46,665 nucleotides of DNA from Burkholderiales bacterium (GTDB lineage Bacteria > Pseudomonadota > Gammaproteobacteria > Burkholderiales > Burkholderiaceae_D), in assembly GCA_947451925.1 (NCBI GenBank), contig CANGAW010000018.1, forward strand, positions 1 through 46,665, read 5' to 3'. Positions 37,359 to 46,315 of the stretch are shown here, piece after piece. Within the stretch, counting starts at the first letter, position 1; each line of letters starts with the position of its first letter. Below the pieces are notes generated by a model. The model searched no databases and had not been told where the DNA came from. It worked only from the letters and a program-made list of their open reading frames with translations. The position numbers were made by a program, and so were the translations under genes.

Positions 37359-38338
37359 GCAAACCGCAAGCCAAACATTCCATCGGACAGCAGTCCATCG
37401 TCTTTGCCATCTTCGTTGTCATGTTCCTCGGATTCTCGGTATTGTTGCCGGGCTTTCTGAGCGAAGGCAATCTGCTTGGCTTACTCCAGAACGTCGCCAT
37501 ACTTGGCATACTCGGACTCGGCATGGCCATCATCGTCATTGGTCGTGGCGTGGATATTTCCATGGTGGCGGTACTTGCCGTGCCGGCCGGTCTGGTGTTG
37601 CAGCTGGTTCAGGATGGCAGCCCCTTATCAACGGCCTTTGCTGCAGCGCTCTTTCTTGCGCTGGCCTTCGGCCTCATCAATGGCTGGCTGGTCGCTTATG
37701 CCGAAGTACCTTCCTTGTTCACGTCGCTTGCCAGCGGTTTGTTTCTTGCCGGTCTTGGTCAGATCGCGTTCTTCCGGCTTGATGTTGTGCAGTGGAGTAC
37801 CGAGCTAGACAGCCTGGCATGGGTTGGCCGCGGAACCATAGGCGGCATTCCTTCGCCTGTGATCATGTTTGGTATTGCCGCCATAGGCGTGGCCCTGTTC
37901 CTGCGTTATACCCGGCTTGGTGCTTACATTTACGCCATTGGGGATAACCCGTCTGGTGCGCGCACGACGGGTATTGCAACCCGGCCCGTGATCGTGTTGC
38001 AGTATGTGCTGGCAGCGCTGATCGGCATGTTTGCCGGCCTGGTGATGGCCGCTTCGGTCAACAGTATGCCAACCCGTATTTACAACTCGACGCTGATTTA
38101 TGACGTCATTCTGGTTGTGGTACTAGGCGGCATTGGCCTGTCCGGCGGTCGTGGTGGCGTACTCAATGTCATCATCGGCACCCTTCTGATCGGCACACTC
38201 CTGAACGGCATGACCATTCTCGACGTTTCTTATTCAGCGCAAAACATGGTCAAGGGCGTGGTGCTGCTGATTGCGATTCTGATCGATTCCTTCCTTAATC
38301 CGCGCAATGAAGAGACGGCGCAGCAAGGCGATATTTAG
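37355..38338 (+). CDS. Sugar-type ABC transporter permease (RbsC-like)
   Basis: This 327-residue inner-membrane permease of the BPD_transp_2 family has about nine or ten hydrophobic helices, including SIVFAIFVVMFLGFSVLLPG and LGILGLGMAIIVIGRGVDIS. The last contains the family motif I..G.GIDIS. The cytoplasmic loop for ATPase contact, YTRLGAYIYAIGDNPSGARTTGI, and GGIGLSGGRGGV are characteristic. It starts with GTG at 37355. It forms a heterodimer, presumably, with the fused permease encoded downstream. The substrate of the system is unknown; family members import ribose, xylose, inositol and autoinducer-2 among others. Confidence 0.9.
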   Translation: MSKPQAKHSIGQQSIVFAIFVVMFLGFSVLLPGFLSEGNLLGLLQNVAILGILGLGMAIIVIGRGVDISMVAVLAVPAGLVLQLVQDGSPLSTAFAAALFLALAFGLINGWLVAYAEVPSLFTSLASGLFLAGLGQIAFFRLDVVQWSTELDSLAWVGRGTIGGIPSPVIMFGIAAIGVALFLRYTRLGAYIYAIGDNPSGARTTGIATRPVIVLQYVLAALIGMFAGLVMAASVNSMPTRIYNSTLIYDVILVVVLGGIGLSGGRGGVLNVIIGTLLIGTLLNGMTILDVSYSAQNMVKGVVLLIAILIDSFLNPRNEETAQQGDI

Positions 38339-38429
38339 CAAAGCGGGGCAGCGCCGGACCGCTTGCTTGTGTTTGTGTATCACCCTCGGCCAACTATAAA
38401 TAAATAAAATAAATTAGGAGACAATGTTC

Positions 38430-39449
38430 ATGAGTCAACTCAACTTTACGTCCCGTGCATTCAAACGTGTGGCCGCTGTTGCCACACTGGCTTGCGCCAT
38501 TGTGCTGCCACAGACAGCACTTGCTGAAGGCAAAGGTCTGGATGAACCATTCCGTGCCGGTTATGCGCAGACCATGAAAGGCAAGGTCGTCGGTTATATT
38601 CCGGTCGCCATGGGTTTCGATCTTGCACAGGGCTGGCTTGCAGGTTTGAAGAAAGAACTCGAACCGCTGGGCGTGAAAATCGTTTCCCGTGATCCGAACT
38701 GGAACACCAACTCGGGCGCACAGGCGCTCACAGCTCTCATCGGCGAAAAGCCTGATGTCATCGTCGTTCACAACCCTGACGTGCAGACTTACGCCAAGCT
38801 GCTGCAACGCGCTGAGAACGAAGGCATTCGTATTATTCAGATCAACATGCGTTCGTCGTATGCGTCCGTCGTATTCGTCGGTGCCGACTATGTTGAAATC
38901 GGTGAACGTGCAGCTACTGCCGTTGCCGAGCATTGCAAGGGCAAGTCCAACAAGATCGCCATTGTGCAAGGCGCTTTGTCGGCCGCTGCCAGTGCTTATC
39001 AACTCAAGGGTATCGAAAACGTTTTAGCTAAAAATCCTCAGCTCAAAGTCGTCTCCAGCCAGGCAGCAGACTGGGATGCATCGAAGGCCAAAGGCATCAC
39101 CCAGACCGTACTCAAGCAGCATCCGGATCTGTGCGGCATCGTTGGTTTCTGGGACGGCATGGACACCGGCACTGCAGCCGCTGTCAAAGAAGCGGGCCTG
39201 ACTGGCAAAGTGTTCGTGGCGACATCCGGTGGCGGCGAGCAAAAAGGCGCATGTGACGCCGTCAAGAATGGCTCTTTCGATCTCAACCTGAGCTATGACG
39301 TGCCGACACAGGCCAGCAACATGGTCGCCAGCATCAAGTGGCTGCTGCAGAACCCGAAGGTGAAAGACGCCAAGGGTTCGATCTACACCACACTGATTCC
39401 GATCACCAAGGCTAACGCCGGCAAAGACGGAATGTGCTGGAAGTTGTAA
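38430..39449 (+). CDS. Periplasmic sugar-binding protein of ABC importer
   Basis: This 339-residue binding protein has a Sec signal peptide ending TALAEG (cleavage at about residue 32) and a type I periplasmic-binding fold (Peripla_BP_4): KGKVVGYIPVAMGFDLAQGWLAG-like start, PDVIVVHNPDVQTYAKLLQ and FWDGMDTGTAAAVKEAG in the hinge-lobed domains. AGGAG at 38416-38420 lies nine bases before ATG 38430; ATG 38424 is too close to it and is less likely. Three cysteines occur in the mature protein (CKGK, DLCGI, GMCWKL region), more than usual. A strong hairpin follows the gene, which may raise its mRNA level relative to the downstream genes. Confidence 0.9.
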   Translation: MSQLNFTSRAFKRVAAVATLACAIVLPQTALAEGKGLDEPFRAGYAQTMKGKVVGYIPVAMGFDLAQGWLAGLKKELEPLGVKIVSRDPNWNTNSGAQALTALIGEKPDVIVVHNPDVQTYAKLLQRAENEGIRIIQINMRSSYASVVFVGADYVEIGERAATAVAEHCKGKSNKIAIVQGALSAAASAYQLKGIENVLAKNPQLKVVSSQAADWDASKAKGITQTVLKQHPDLCGIVGFWDGMDTGTAAAVKEAGLTGKVFVATSGGGEQKGACDAVKNGSFDLNLSYDVPTQASNMVASIKWLLQNPKVKDAKGSIYTTLIPITKANAGKDGMCWKL

Positions 39450-39458
39450 TTGCGCCCT

Positions 39459-39486
39459 GTCAGAGCTGACCGCGGTCAGCTCTGAC
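39459..39486 (+). promoter_or_regulatory. Perfect 12-bp stem-loop after the binding-protein gene
   Basis: GTCAGAGCTGAC (39459-39470) and GTCAGCTCTGAC (39475-39486) pair perfectly around CGCG, ten bases after the stop codon. The following bases (TTGTTC) are not a real T-run. Such hairpins between binding-protein and permease genes often stabilise the upstream mRNA or reduce read-through. Confidence 0.7.
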
Positions 39487-39587
39487 TTGTTCAATCCAAA
39501 GCGATGCATTGCACACGCGGTTTACGGTTGCTGACATGTCAGTGGCCGCAGACTGTGCTCGCCTGCCTCCTTCAACATTAAAAGCCG

Positions 39588-41810
39588 ATGAATCAGACCA
39601 ATCCGCAAACGCTGGACGCCCGGGCTCTATCCGGTAAGCAAACCGCCTCGGCCGGCGTGCCTAAGCCCGACCCGTTTACCGACACGCTCACCCGCTGGCG
39701 CTATACCTATTGGCCTGATCACATGATCGGCGAGTTGTTATCCAAACGCTGGATGGAGACCGCCATTCCGGTGCTGGTCTTGTTGCTGGTAGCGTTCGCG
39801 CTGTCGCAGTTACTACCGAATTTTTTCTCCGCCTCGAACATGGCCGACTCCGGTCGTCAGGCTGGCGAGATCGGCTTTATTGTTTTGGGCATGGCCCTGG
39901 TGATGATTGTGGGCGGCATTGATCTGTCGGTCGGCTCGATGTTTGCACTGACTAATTTTTGTGCACTGTACTGCATGCATGTACTCAAATGGCCTGTCGC
40001 TGCCGCTGTGGTTGCCACGCTGTTGTCCGGTGCTTTGCTGGGTGCCATTAATGGTGTGCTGATCGGTTATTTCCGTTTGCGCGCCTTTCTCACTACGCTC
40101 ATTACGCTGATCGTATATCGTGCCTTGTACGATTTGCTCATCGCTGATTATTCCACCGCTATTGCCGGTGGCCTGCCTGATTCCCAGGTGTGGGACTTCA
40201 TCGGTGCCGGTACCTGGTTTGGCGTGCCGGCCGTGGTCTGGTTCTACGCCGCTGTCGCAGTTTTCGGGCATATCTTTCTGACCCGGCTGCGGGCGGGCTG
40301 GCACATCACGGCCATCGGCGGTTCGCGACGTTCCGCTTATAACGCCGGTATTGCTGTGCGACGCACGGTGTCGAGTTGCTACGTCACCAGCGGTGTGCTC
40401 ACCAGCGTGGGCGGCATGTTCTTCGCTTCGCGACTGGCGACTGCCGGCGGCGACATTGGCGTCGGACTTGAAGTCACCGTGCTGACGGCGGCTGTCCTGG
40501 GGGGCATTAGTCTGGGTGGCGGTAAAGGTTCAGTCGCCAAGGCCACCCTGGGTACGCTGATTGTGCTGGCCATCGTCAACGGACTGATTTCCATGGGTCT
40601 CGATGGCGGCTACAACCGCATGGTGCTGGCCGCCATTTTGTTGCTGGCTGCAGTCGTTGATATCCGCTGGCTCAAGAACAAGCATCGCATCGTCAATAAA
40701 GTGTATGTCAGTCCGACCTATCACGGCATGCCGCCTGCGCCCTCGTGCGCGCCGGACTCGGGCACCAAATGGGCCTTGAACGATAAGCTGCGTGCTGCCA
40801 AGTCGATTGGCCTGGGCCGCATTGAAGGGCCGGAAGACGTCATCCTTGACCGCCATGACAATTTGTATGCCGGCTCACGGCATGGCGACATCATGCGCTT
40901 CATGGCGCCCGACTATACCGAGATGGAAGTCTTTGCCCACATCGGCGGCACACCGCTGGGCATGGCTTTCGATCGCAACGACAATCTGTATGTCTGCATC
41001 GGCGGCATGGGCTTGTACATGGTCACGCCGCAACGCGAAGTGGTGAAGGTGACCGACGAAACCAACCGCAGCTATAAATCCATCAATGACGACAGCCGCC
41101 TGCGGCTGGCTGACGACCTTGATATTACGGATGATGGTTTGATTTTCTTTTCCGAAGCCACTGTTCGCTACGAGATGCACGAATGGGCAACCGACGGCCT
41201 CGAGGCACGTGGCAACGGCCGCATCATCTGTTACGACACCAATACCAAAAAGACGCATACCGTTATTGATGACCTGATCTTCCCCAACGGCGTGTGCATA
41301 GCCAGCGACGGACAAAGCTTCCTGTTTGCCGAGACCTGGGGCTGTACCGTCAAGCGTCACTGGTTTGCCGGGCCGAAGAAGGGCACGACAGAAATGGTGA
41401 TGGAAAACCTGCCCGGCTTCCCGGACAACATTAATAATTCTTCCGATGGTCATTACTGGATGTCGCTGGTGGGCATGCGTTGTCCGGCGCTTGATCTGGC
41501 CTGGAAGATGCCGGGCTTTCGCCGGCGTATGGCCAAACAAGTGCCGCGTGACGAGTGGCTGTTCCCGAACATTAATACCGGCTGCGTGCTGAAATTCAGC
41601 GAGAGCGGTGAGCTGCTCGAAACCATGTGGGATCTGGGTGGCGAAAACCATCCGATGATTACTTCCATGCGCGAGCATCGCGGCTATCTGTTCCTGGGCG
41701 GGATCATGAACAATCGCGTCGGCCGTATCAAACTCGAAGGCGTCGATCCGAACTGGGCGCAATACGAATGGCGCTGGGCCAAGGCAAAGAACAAGAAGGA
41801 GGCGGCATGA
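39588..41810 (+). CDS. ABC permease fused to SMP-30/strictosidine-synthase-like propeller
   Basis: This 740-residue protein joins two functions. Residues about 50-362 are a BPD_transp_2 permease with GEIGFIVLGMALVMIVGGID (the family's membrane motif) and the ATPase-contact loop LRAGWHITAIGGSRRSAYNAGI. After the last helix the positively charged LKNKHRIVNK suggests the following part is cytoplasmic. Residues about 395-735 form a six-bladed propeller of the SMP-30/gluconolactonase/strictosidine synthase group: IEGPEDV, LIFPNGVCIA and LPGFPDNINN supply the Glu, Asn and Asp/Asn metal ligands. The frame is continuous with no stop, so the fusion is real in this sequence. A lactone- or ester-hydrolysing enzyme tied to the transporter's inner face would process substrate on entry; this is inference. 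It overlaps the next gene by four bases (ATGA). Confidence 0.88.
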   Translation: MNQTNPQTLDARALSGKQTASAGVPKPDPFTDTLTRWRYTYWPDHMIGELLSKRWMETAIPVLVLLLVAFALSQLLPNFFSASNMADSGRQAGEIGFIVLGMALVMIVGGIDLSVGSMFALTNFCALYCMHVLKWPVAAAVVATLLSGALLGAINGVLIGYFRLRAFLTTLITLIVYRALYDLLIADYSTAIAGGLPDSQVWDFIGAGTWFGVPAVVWFYAAVAVFGHIFLTRLRAGWHITAIGGSRRSAYNAGIAVRRTVSSCYVTSGVLTSVGGMFFASRLATAGGDIGVGLEVTVLTAAVLGGISLGGGKGSVAKATLGTLIVLAIVNGLISMGLDGGYNRMVLAAILLLAAVVDIRWLKNKHRIVNKVYVSPTYHGMPPAPSCAPDSGTKWALNDKLRAAKSIGLGRIEGPEDVILDRHDNLYAGSRHGDIMRFMAPDYTEMEVFAHIGGTPLGMAFDRNDNLYVCIGGMGLYMVTPQREVVKVTDETNRSYKSINDDSRLRLADDLDITDDGLIFFSEATVRYEMHEWATDGLEARGNGRIICYDTNTKKTHTVIDDLIFPNGVCIASDGQSFLFAETWGCTVKRHWFAGPKKGTTEMVMENLPGFPDNINNSSDGHYWMSLVGMRCPALDLAWKMPGFRRRMAKQVPRDEWLFPNINTGCVLKFSESGELLETMWDLGGENHPMITSMREHRGYLFLGGIMNNRVGRIKLEGVDPNWAQYEWRWAKAKNKKEAA

Positions 41811-42907
41811 TTTCGCTCTTTAATGAATGGAAAGACCGCATGCTCGGTCGCGGTGATGCGGCTATTACGGTGCCGGTATTTGACGGCGCGCTGAAGTCGA
41901 ACCGCTTTATCGAAGATGCGCGCATTCTGGCCACGCTCGACGACCCCGAAGACCTGGCTTCTGATGGCCATTCGGTGTTTATCGCAGACGGTTCGCGGGT
42001 GCTGCAAATCATGCCCGACGATCAGCTGCAAGAAATATTGAACTGCAAAGGGGCAGTCACGGCACTGGCTTGTCTGCCTGAAGGCGGCTTGGCCCTGGCC
42101 ATTAACGGTATAGAAGTCCGCATCGAAGGCGGTCCGCATCATGGCCGCAAATGGACCGCCGCTGGCGGGCAGCCATTCTCTGCAATTAATGCCATCAGTG
42201 TGACAAAAGACGGCCGCTTGCTGGTCACTGACGGCTCAGCCAAGCTGCCCTATGCAGAATGGAAGCGCGACCTGATGAGCCTGGGCCGAAGTGGACGCGT
42301 GTTTGAATTGCAGCCTGCAAATGGTGGCGCGCGCATGCTGGCTTCGGGCATGGCCTACGCTTTTGGCGTAGCCGAGATCAACGGCGGCATCTGGGCCAGC
42401 GAGAGTTGGAAACATCATGTTGTGCAACTGGGCAGCGGTGCGACGCGTCAAGCGGTCACCGATGGATTGCCCGGCTATCCGTCGCGGCTGGTGCCGGCAA
42501 GCGGTGGCGGCGCATGGCTTACCTGCTTTGCCTTGCGCACACAGCTTGTCGAGTTTGTTTTACGCGAACACGCCTACCGCAAGCGCATGATGGCCGAGAT
42601 GGAACCTGCCCACTGGATTGCGCCTGCGCTTAATTCAGGCAATACCTTTCTCGAGCCCATGCAGGGCGCGCAATTGAAAATGATGGGCGTCGTCAAGCCC
42701 TGGGCGCCACCGCGATCCTATGGACTTGTCGTGCGTCTCGATGATCAGGGACTGGTGCGTTATTCCGTTCATAGCCGTTTTGACGGCAAGAACCATGGCG
42801 TGCTGGCGGCAGCCGAATGCGGCGGCCGGCTGTATATGATTGCCAAAGGAAGCCGTCGCCTGCTGGCGCTGGATATCGCTGCTGTCGAGAAGGAGTTAAT
42901 CGGATGA
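41807..42907 (+). CDS. Free SMP-30-like propeller protein, probably degenerate
   Basis: This 366-residue protein has no signal peptide and so is cytoplasmic. ATG 41807 overlaps the stop of the fusion gene and GAAGGAGG at 41795-41802 is the ribosome site. It is a paralogue of the propeller in the fusion: both share PED, LPGYP/LPGFP, and a helix rich in RKRMM/RRRMA followed by W at matching positions. The Glu ligand region (DPEDL) is kept, but FPNGV reads YAFGV and PDN reads PSR, so two of three expected metal ligands are gone. It may bind a ligand or partner the active propeller instead of hydrolysing. It overlaps the ATPase gene by four bases. Confidence 0.8.
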   Translation: MISLFNEWKDRMLGRGDAAITVPVFDGALKSNRFIEDARILATLDDPEDLASDGHSVFIADGSRVLQIMPDDQLQEILNCKGAVTALACLPEGGLALAINGIEVRIEGGPHHGRKWTAAGGQPFSAINAISVTKDGRLLVTDGSAKLPYAEWKRDLMSLGRSGRVFELQPANGGARMLASGMAYAFGVAEINGGIWASESWKHHVVQLGSGATRQAVTDGLPGYPSRLVPASGGGAWLTCFALRTQLVEFVLREHAYRKRMMAEMEPAHWIAPALNSGNTFLEPMQGAQLKMMGVVKPWAPPRSYGLVVRLDDQGLVRYSVHSRFDGKNHGVLAAAECGGRLYMIAKGSRRLLALDIAAVEKELIG

Positions 42908-44400
42908 ACGACGCCCCAGCACTGGAACTGCGCCAGGCCACTAAAAAATATGCCGGCGTGCCGGCCATTGAAGGGGTGGACTTCGTGCTCAAACGCGGAG
43001 AGATTCACTCTATCGTCGGCGAGAACGGCGCCGGTAAATCGACGCTGACCAAAGTCATGGCCGGTGTGGTGCAACTGAGTTCAGGACAGATGCTCATTGA
43101 TGGCGTGGCGGTCAATCCGCAAACGCCAAACGAAGCCATGAAGCTTGGTGTAGCCATGGTCTTTCAGGAGACTAGCCTGGTGCCGACCATGACGGTGGCA
43201 CAGAATCTTTTTCTGGGTCAGGAAAAATTCTTCAACCGTCTGCGCGGGATCTACATCGCAGCCCAGCAGTTTTTGCAGTCGCTGCAATTTGACGTCGACC
43301 CGACTGCGCAGGTCAGTCTGCTCGGTGCGGCCAAAAAGCAAATGGTCGAGATCGCGCGCGCGGTGCTGCATGATGCCAAGGTCATTATTTTTGATGAACC
43401 AACCGCCAGTCTGACGCCCGAAGAAAAGAAATATTTTTTCGATCTGGTCTTCAAACTCAAACAACGTGGCGTCTCCGTCATTTTCATTTCGCATGCCTTG
43501 GAAGAGGCCTTGCTGGTATCCGACCGCATCACTATTTTGCGGGATGGCAAACACGTCGTCACCGATGATAAAGTGAACTTTGATCGTTCCCGCATCGTGC
43601 AAGCCATGGTCGGTCGCGACCTCTCGCAGACACTGTATGGCCAGAAAAAAACCACCGTCCGTGCGCAGGGAAAACGGGTGTTGTCGGTGCAAAATTTGCG
43701 CATGGCAGCGATGGTGAAAAACAATTCATTATCAGTTTTTGCCGGTCAGGTGACCGGTGTATTTGGTCTGGTGGGTTCAGGCCGTACCGAGACATTCAAG
43801 GTCGTAGCCGGCGTGATCAAACGCGATTTCATGCATGGCGGCGAAGTGTTGTTGCATGGTCGCCCGGTACGTTACTACGTGCCGGCATCGGCAGTACGGG
43901 ATGGCATTGCTTATGTTACGGAAGATCGCAAGATCGAAGGTTTTTTCGAGACCAAATCCATTGCCGACAATATCTATCTGGGTCTGCTGGCCAAGTCCAA
44001 GGGCAAATCTTTGGTGTCACGCTCGGAAGCTGCCGAGGTTGGCGAACACTGGATCAAGCAACTGAAAGTGCGTGCCATCAGCAAGGACGTCAAGGCCATC
44101 GAACTTTCCGGCGGCAACCAGCAGAAAGTCGTGATTGCCAAGTCATTGGTGCAAAACCCTGACCTGATCATTTTCGATGAGCCTACCCGCGGCGTCGACG
44201 TGGGTGCCATTACGGAGATTCATGAATTGATCAACCGGCTGGCAGACGAAGGCAAGGCCGTGGTCGTCATTTCTTCCTATTTGCCGGAAGTGATGGCGCT
44301 GTCCGACCGCATTCTTGTGCAACGCATGGGTAAAGTGGTGGAAGAGTATTCGGCGCTTGAGGCGAACGAAGAAAAAATCATGTACGCGGCAATTCACTAA
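42904..44400 (+). CDS. Sugar ABC transporter ATP-binding protein (double ATPase)
   Basis: This 498-residue protein is of the RbsA/MglA type with two ABC domains. Domain 1 has Walker A GENGAGKST (about 39-47), a diverged signature LLGAAKKQMVEIARAV and Walker B VIIFDEPTASLT. Domain 2 has GLVGSGRTE, where the Walker A lysine is absent as is usual for this family, signature LSGGNQQKVVIAKSL and DEPTRGVDVG. ATG 42904 follows AGGAG at 42890-42894 and overlaps the previous stop. It should energise the two permeases of this operon. Confidence 0.92.
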   Translation: MNDAPALELRQATKKYAGVPAIEGVDFVLKRGEIHSIVGENGAGKSTLTKVMAGVVQLSSGQMLIDGVAVNPQTPNEAMKLGVAMVFQETSLVPTMTVAQNLFLGQEKFFNRLRGIYIAAQQFLQSLQFDVDPTAQVSLLGAAKKQMVEIARAVLHDAKVIIFDEPTASLTPEEKKYFFDLVFKLKQRGVSVIFISHALEEALLVSDRITILRDGKHVVTDDKVNFDRSRIVQAMVGRDLSQTLYGQKKTTVRAQGKRVLSVQNLRMAAMVKNNSLSVFAGQVTGVFGLVGSGRTETFKVVAGVIKRDFMHGGEVLLHGRPVRYYVPASAVRDGIAYVTEDRKIEGFFETKSIADNIYLGLLAKSKGKSLVSRSEAAEVGEHWIKQLKVRAISKDVKAIELSGGNQQKVVIAKSLVQNPDLIIFDEPTRGVDVGAITEIHELINRLADEGKAVVVISSYLPEVMALSDRILVQRMGKVVEEYSALEANEEKIMYAAIH

Positions 44401-44409
44401 AGGCGGCAC

Positions 44410-45027
44410 ATGACCAGCGAACGCGAACCGATTGATTTTTATTTCGACTTCCTGTCCCTGTACGGCTACTTCGCCAGCTTGCGGATCGAAGAACTGGCGG
44501 CGCGCCATGGTCGCACCGTGCGCTGGCACAGCATGCTGCTGGGCGTGTCGGTGATGAAGACGATGGGCTTGAAACCGCTTTTGGAGACGCCGTTAAAAGG
44601 CGACTATGTCATTCACGACACTGCCCGCTATGCGCGTCGCCACGGCATCAAGCTGGCGCGTTCCCTGACGGCGCCGATGATGGATCCGCGTGCCGCTGCC
44701 AGAGCATTTTACTGGTTGCGCCGTAATCATCCCGGCAAGGAGAGTGACTTTGCCAAGCTCGCCTTTGATCATTACTGGCGACAGAACGTCGATCTGGGTC
44801 CGCCTATGCAGGTGGCAACACTGGGGCCGGCCATAGGCATCAATGAAACCGCGCTGCTCGAAGGCATGGAAAGCGAAACCGCACGCAATGACTTGCGCGA
44901 AGCCGTTGCCGCATCCCTTGCGCGCGGTGTATTTGGTGCGCCTTTTATCATTGTCGACGGCGAGCCATTCTGGGGTTCGGACCGTCTTGAATTGCTGGAT
45001 CAATGGCTGGCCGCAGGCGGCTGGTGA
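44410..45027 (+). CDS. 2-hydroxychromene-2-carboxylate isomerase/DsbA-like protein
   Basis: This 205-residue protein belongs to the kappa-class GST/DsbA-related group that includes NahD, a glutathione-dependent isomerase in naphthalene breakdown. The start region reads IDFYFDFLSLYGYFA: the active-site Ser is kept (S16), but the usual SPYS is SLYG. The C-terminal part GVFGAPFIIVDGEPFWGSDRLELL is characteristic. There is no CxxC, so it is not a thiol oxidase. The gene starts ten bases after the ATPase gene, AAAGGCGG serving as ribosome site. Its substrate here is unknown, and no naphthalene genes are near. Confidence 0.85.
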   Translation: MTSEREPIDFYFDFLSLYGYFASLRIEELAARHGRTVRWHSMLLGVSVMKTMGLKPLLETPLKGDYVIHDTARYARRHGIKLARSLTAPMMDPRAAARAFYWLRRNHPGKESDFAKLAFDHYWRQNVDLGPPMQVATLGPAIGINETALLEGMESETARNDLREAVAASLARGVFGAPFIIVDGEPFWGSDRLELLDQWLAAGGW

Positions 45028-45037
45028 GGAGGGCGTC

Positions 45038-46273
45038 ATGACTACCGATACTCGCAGTGCCAAACGATCACAGCCGCTGGCAGGCATTGTCGTCATTGAC
45101 GTCACACGTGTGGTGGCCGGTCCTTATTGCGCGATGATGCTGGCCGATCTGGGCGCCACAGTGATCAAGGTCGAGCATCCCAGCGACCCCGATTACGTGC
45201 GCAATTTTCCGCCGCAAGTGCTGGATGCCGAAGGCGCAGAGGCGGGCAGTGCCTACTTTGCGCAATACAACCGGCACAAGCTCGGCGCCAGCCTGGACTT
45301 GAAACATCCGGAAGGTAAACGCCTGTTTCGCGAACTCGTCGCCAAGGCCGACATCCTGATCGAAAATTTCCGGCCCGGCACCATGGCCAAGCTGGGTTTC
45401 GACTGGGAGACACTGAAAGCCATCAATAGCCGCCTGATCTACACCTGCATCAGCGGCTTTGGTCATGAAGGCCCGCACACCCTGCGTCCTTCTTACGACA
45501 GCACTGCACAGGCAGCAGGCGGATTGTGGTCGATGAATGGCGAGCGCAACCAGCCGCCGCTGCGCGTGGGCAGCATACTGGGCGATCTGGGTGCTTCGTT
45601 CTACGCCACCATCGGTACTTTGGCGGCATTGCGCGAGCGTGACAAAAGCGGGATAGGGCAGAGGGTCGATATATCGCAGCAAGATTCGGTGGTGACACTG
45701 ACAGAGAGCGCGATTGTTAATTACACCGTTGAAGGTAAAATTGCCGAACCGTTGGGCAACGAACATCCGTTCGCCCGGCCCTATGGCCAATATCCATGCA
45801 AAGACGGCTATGTATTTTTTGGCTCATACACCGACAAACTCTGGCGTGAAAGCTGCATTGTTTTCGGCGAACCCGAACTTGCCAATGACCCAGAAATAGA
45901 CACCATGGCCAAGCGTTTTGATGACGCCACTTACGAGCGGCGGGTGAAACCCATCCTTGCGCGCTGGTTTACCTCGCGTACAAAAGCAGAGCTTGAAGCA
46001 ATCGCTGGTGACCGTGTTGCCCTCACGCCGATTAAGCGGATTGATGAAGTCGTAGCCGACCCGCATCTGCGGGAACGCAATATGTTTGTTGATGTGCCAT
46101 TCGGTAAAGTCAGTGTGGAAGTCTTCGGCTCACCAATCAAACTCTCTGATACGCCACCGCGCACCGATGGCGCCGTGCCGCAACTGGGCGAGCATAACAG
46201 TGAGGTCTACCTGAACTGGCTTGGTATGGATGCTGCGCGTTTTGATGAGTTGCGAGCGCAGGGGGTGATTTGA
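45038..46273 (+). CDS. Class III CoA-transferase (CaiB/BaiF family)
   Basis: This 411-residue enzyme moves coenzyme A between carboxylic acids, as in formyl-CoA:oxalate or succinyl-CoA-dependent transfers. GAGGAGGG at 45026-45033 precedes ATG 45038. Key blocks are LAGIVVIDVTRVVAGPYCAM, LGATVIKVEHP, NRHKLGASLDLKHPEGK, ENFRPGTMAKLGF, YTCISGFGHEGP and GSILGDLGASFYA, whose Asp is the catalytic residue in the family. Ending PPRTDGAVPQLGEHNSEV is also typical. As the last gene of the importer operon it probably activates the imported or isomerised acid for breakdown. The acid cannot be named. Confidence 0.9.
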   Translation: MTTDTRSAKRSQPLAGIVVIDVTRVVAGPYCAMMLADLGATVIKVEHPSDPDYVRNFPPQVLDAEGAEAGSAYFAQYNRHKLGASLDLKHPEGKRLFRELVAKADILIENFRPGTMAKLGFDWETLKAINSRLIYTCISGFGHEGPHTLRPSYDSTAQAAGGLWSMNGERNQPPLRVGSILGDLGASFYATIGTLAALRERDKSGIGQRVDISQQDSVVTLTESAIVNYTVEGKIAEPLGNEHPFARPYGQYPCKDGYVFFGSYTDKLWRESCIVFGEPELANDPEIDTMAKRFDDATYERRVKPILARWFTSRTKAELEAIAGDRVALTPIKRIDEVVADPHLRERNMFVDVPFGKVSVEVFGSPIKLSDTPPRTDGAVPQLGEHNSEVYLNWLGMDAARFDELRAQGVI

Positions 46274-46315
46274 AGGCTGCGACGGCCGAAAGGCAATCGC
46301 TATAACTTCGGATGC

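Noticed and set aside
41627..41806. Longer start for the free propeller gene
   Set aside because: It would overlap the fusion gene by 180 bases; ATG 41807 has a strong ribosome site and stop-start overlap.
43700..43780. Second ATPase domain lacking the Walker A lysine taken as inactivation
   Set aside because: Sugar-importer double ATPases of the RbsA type commonly have this degenerate second site.
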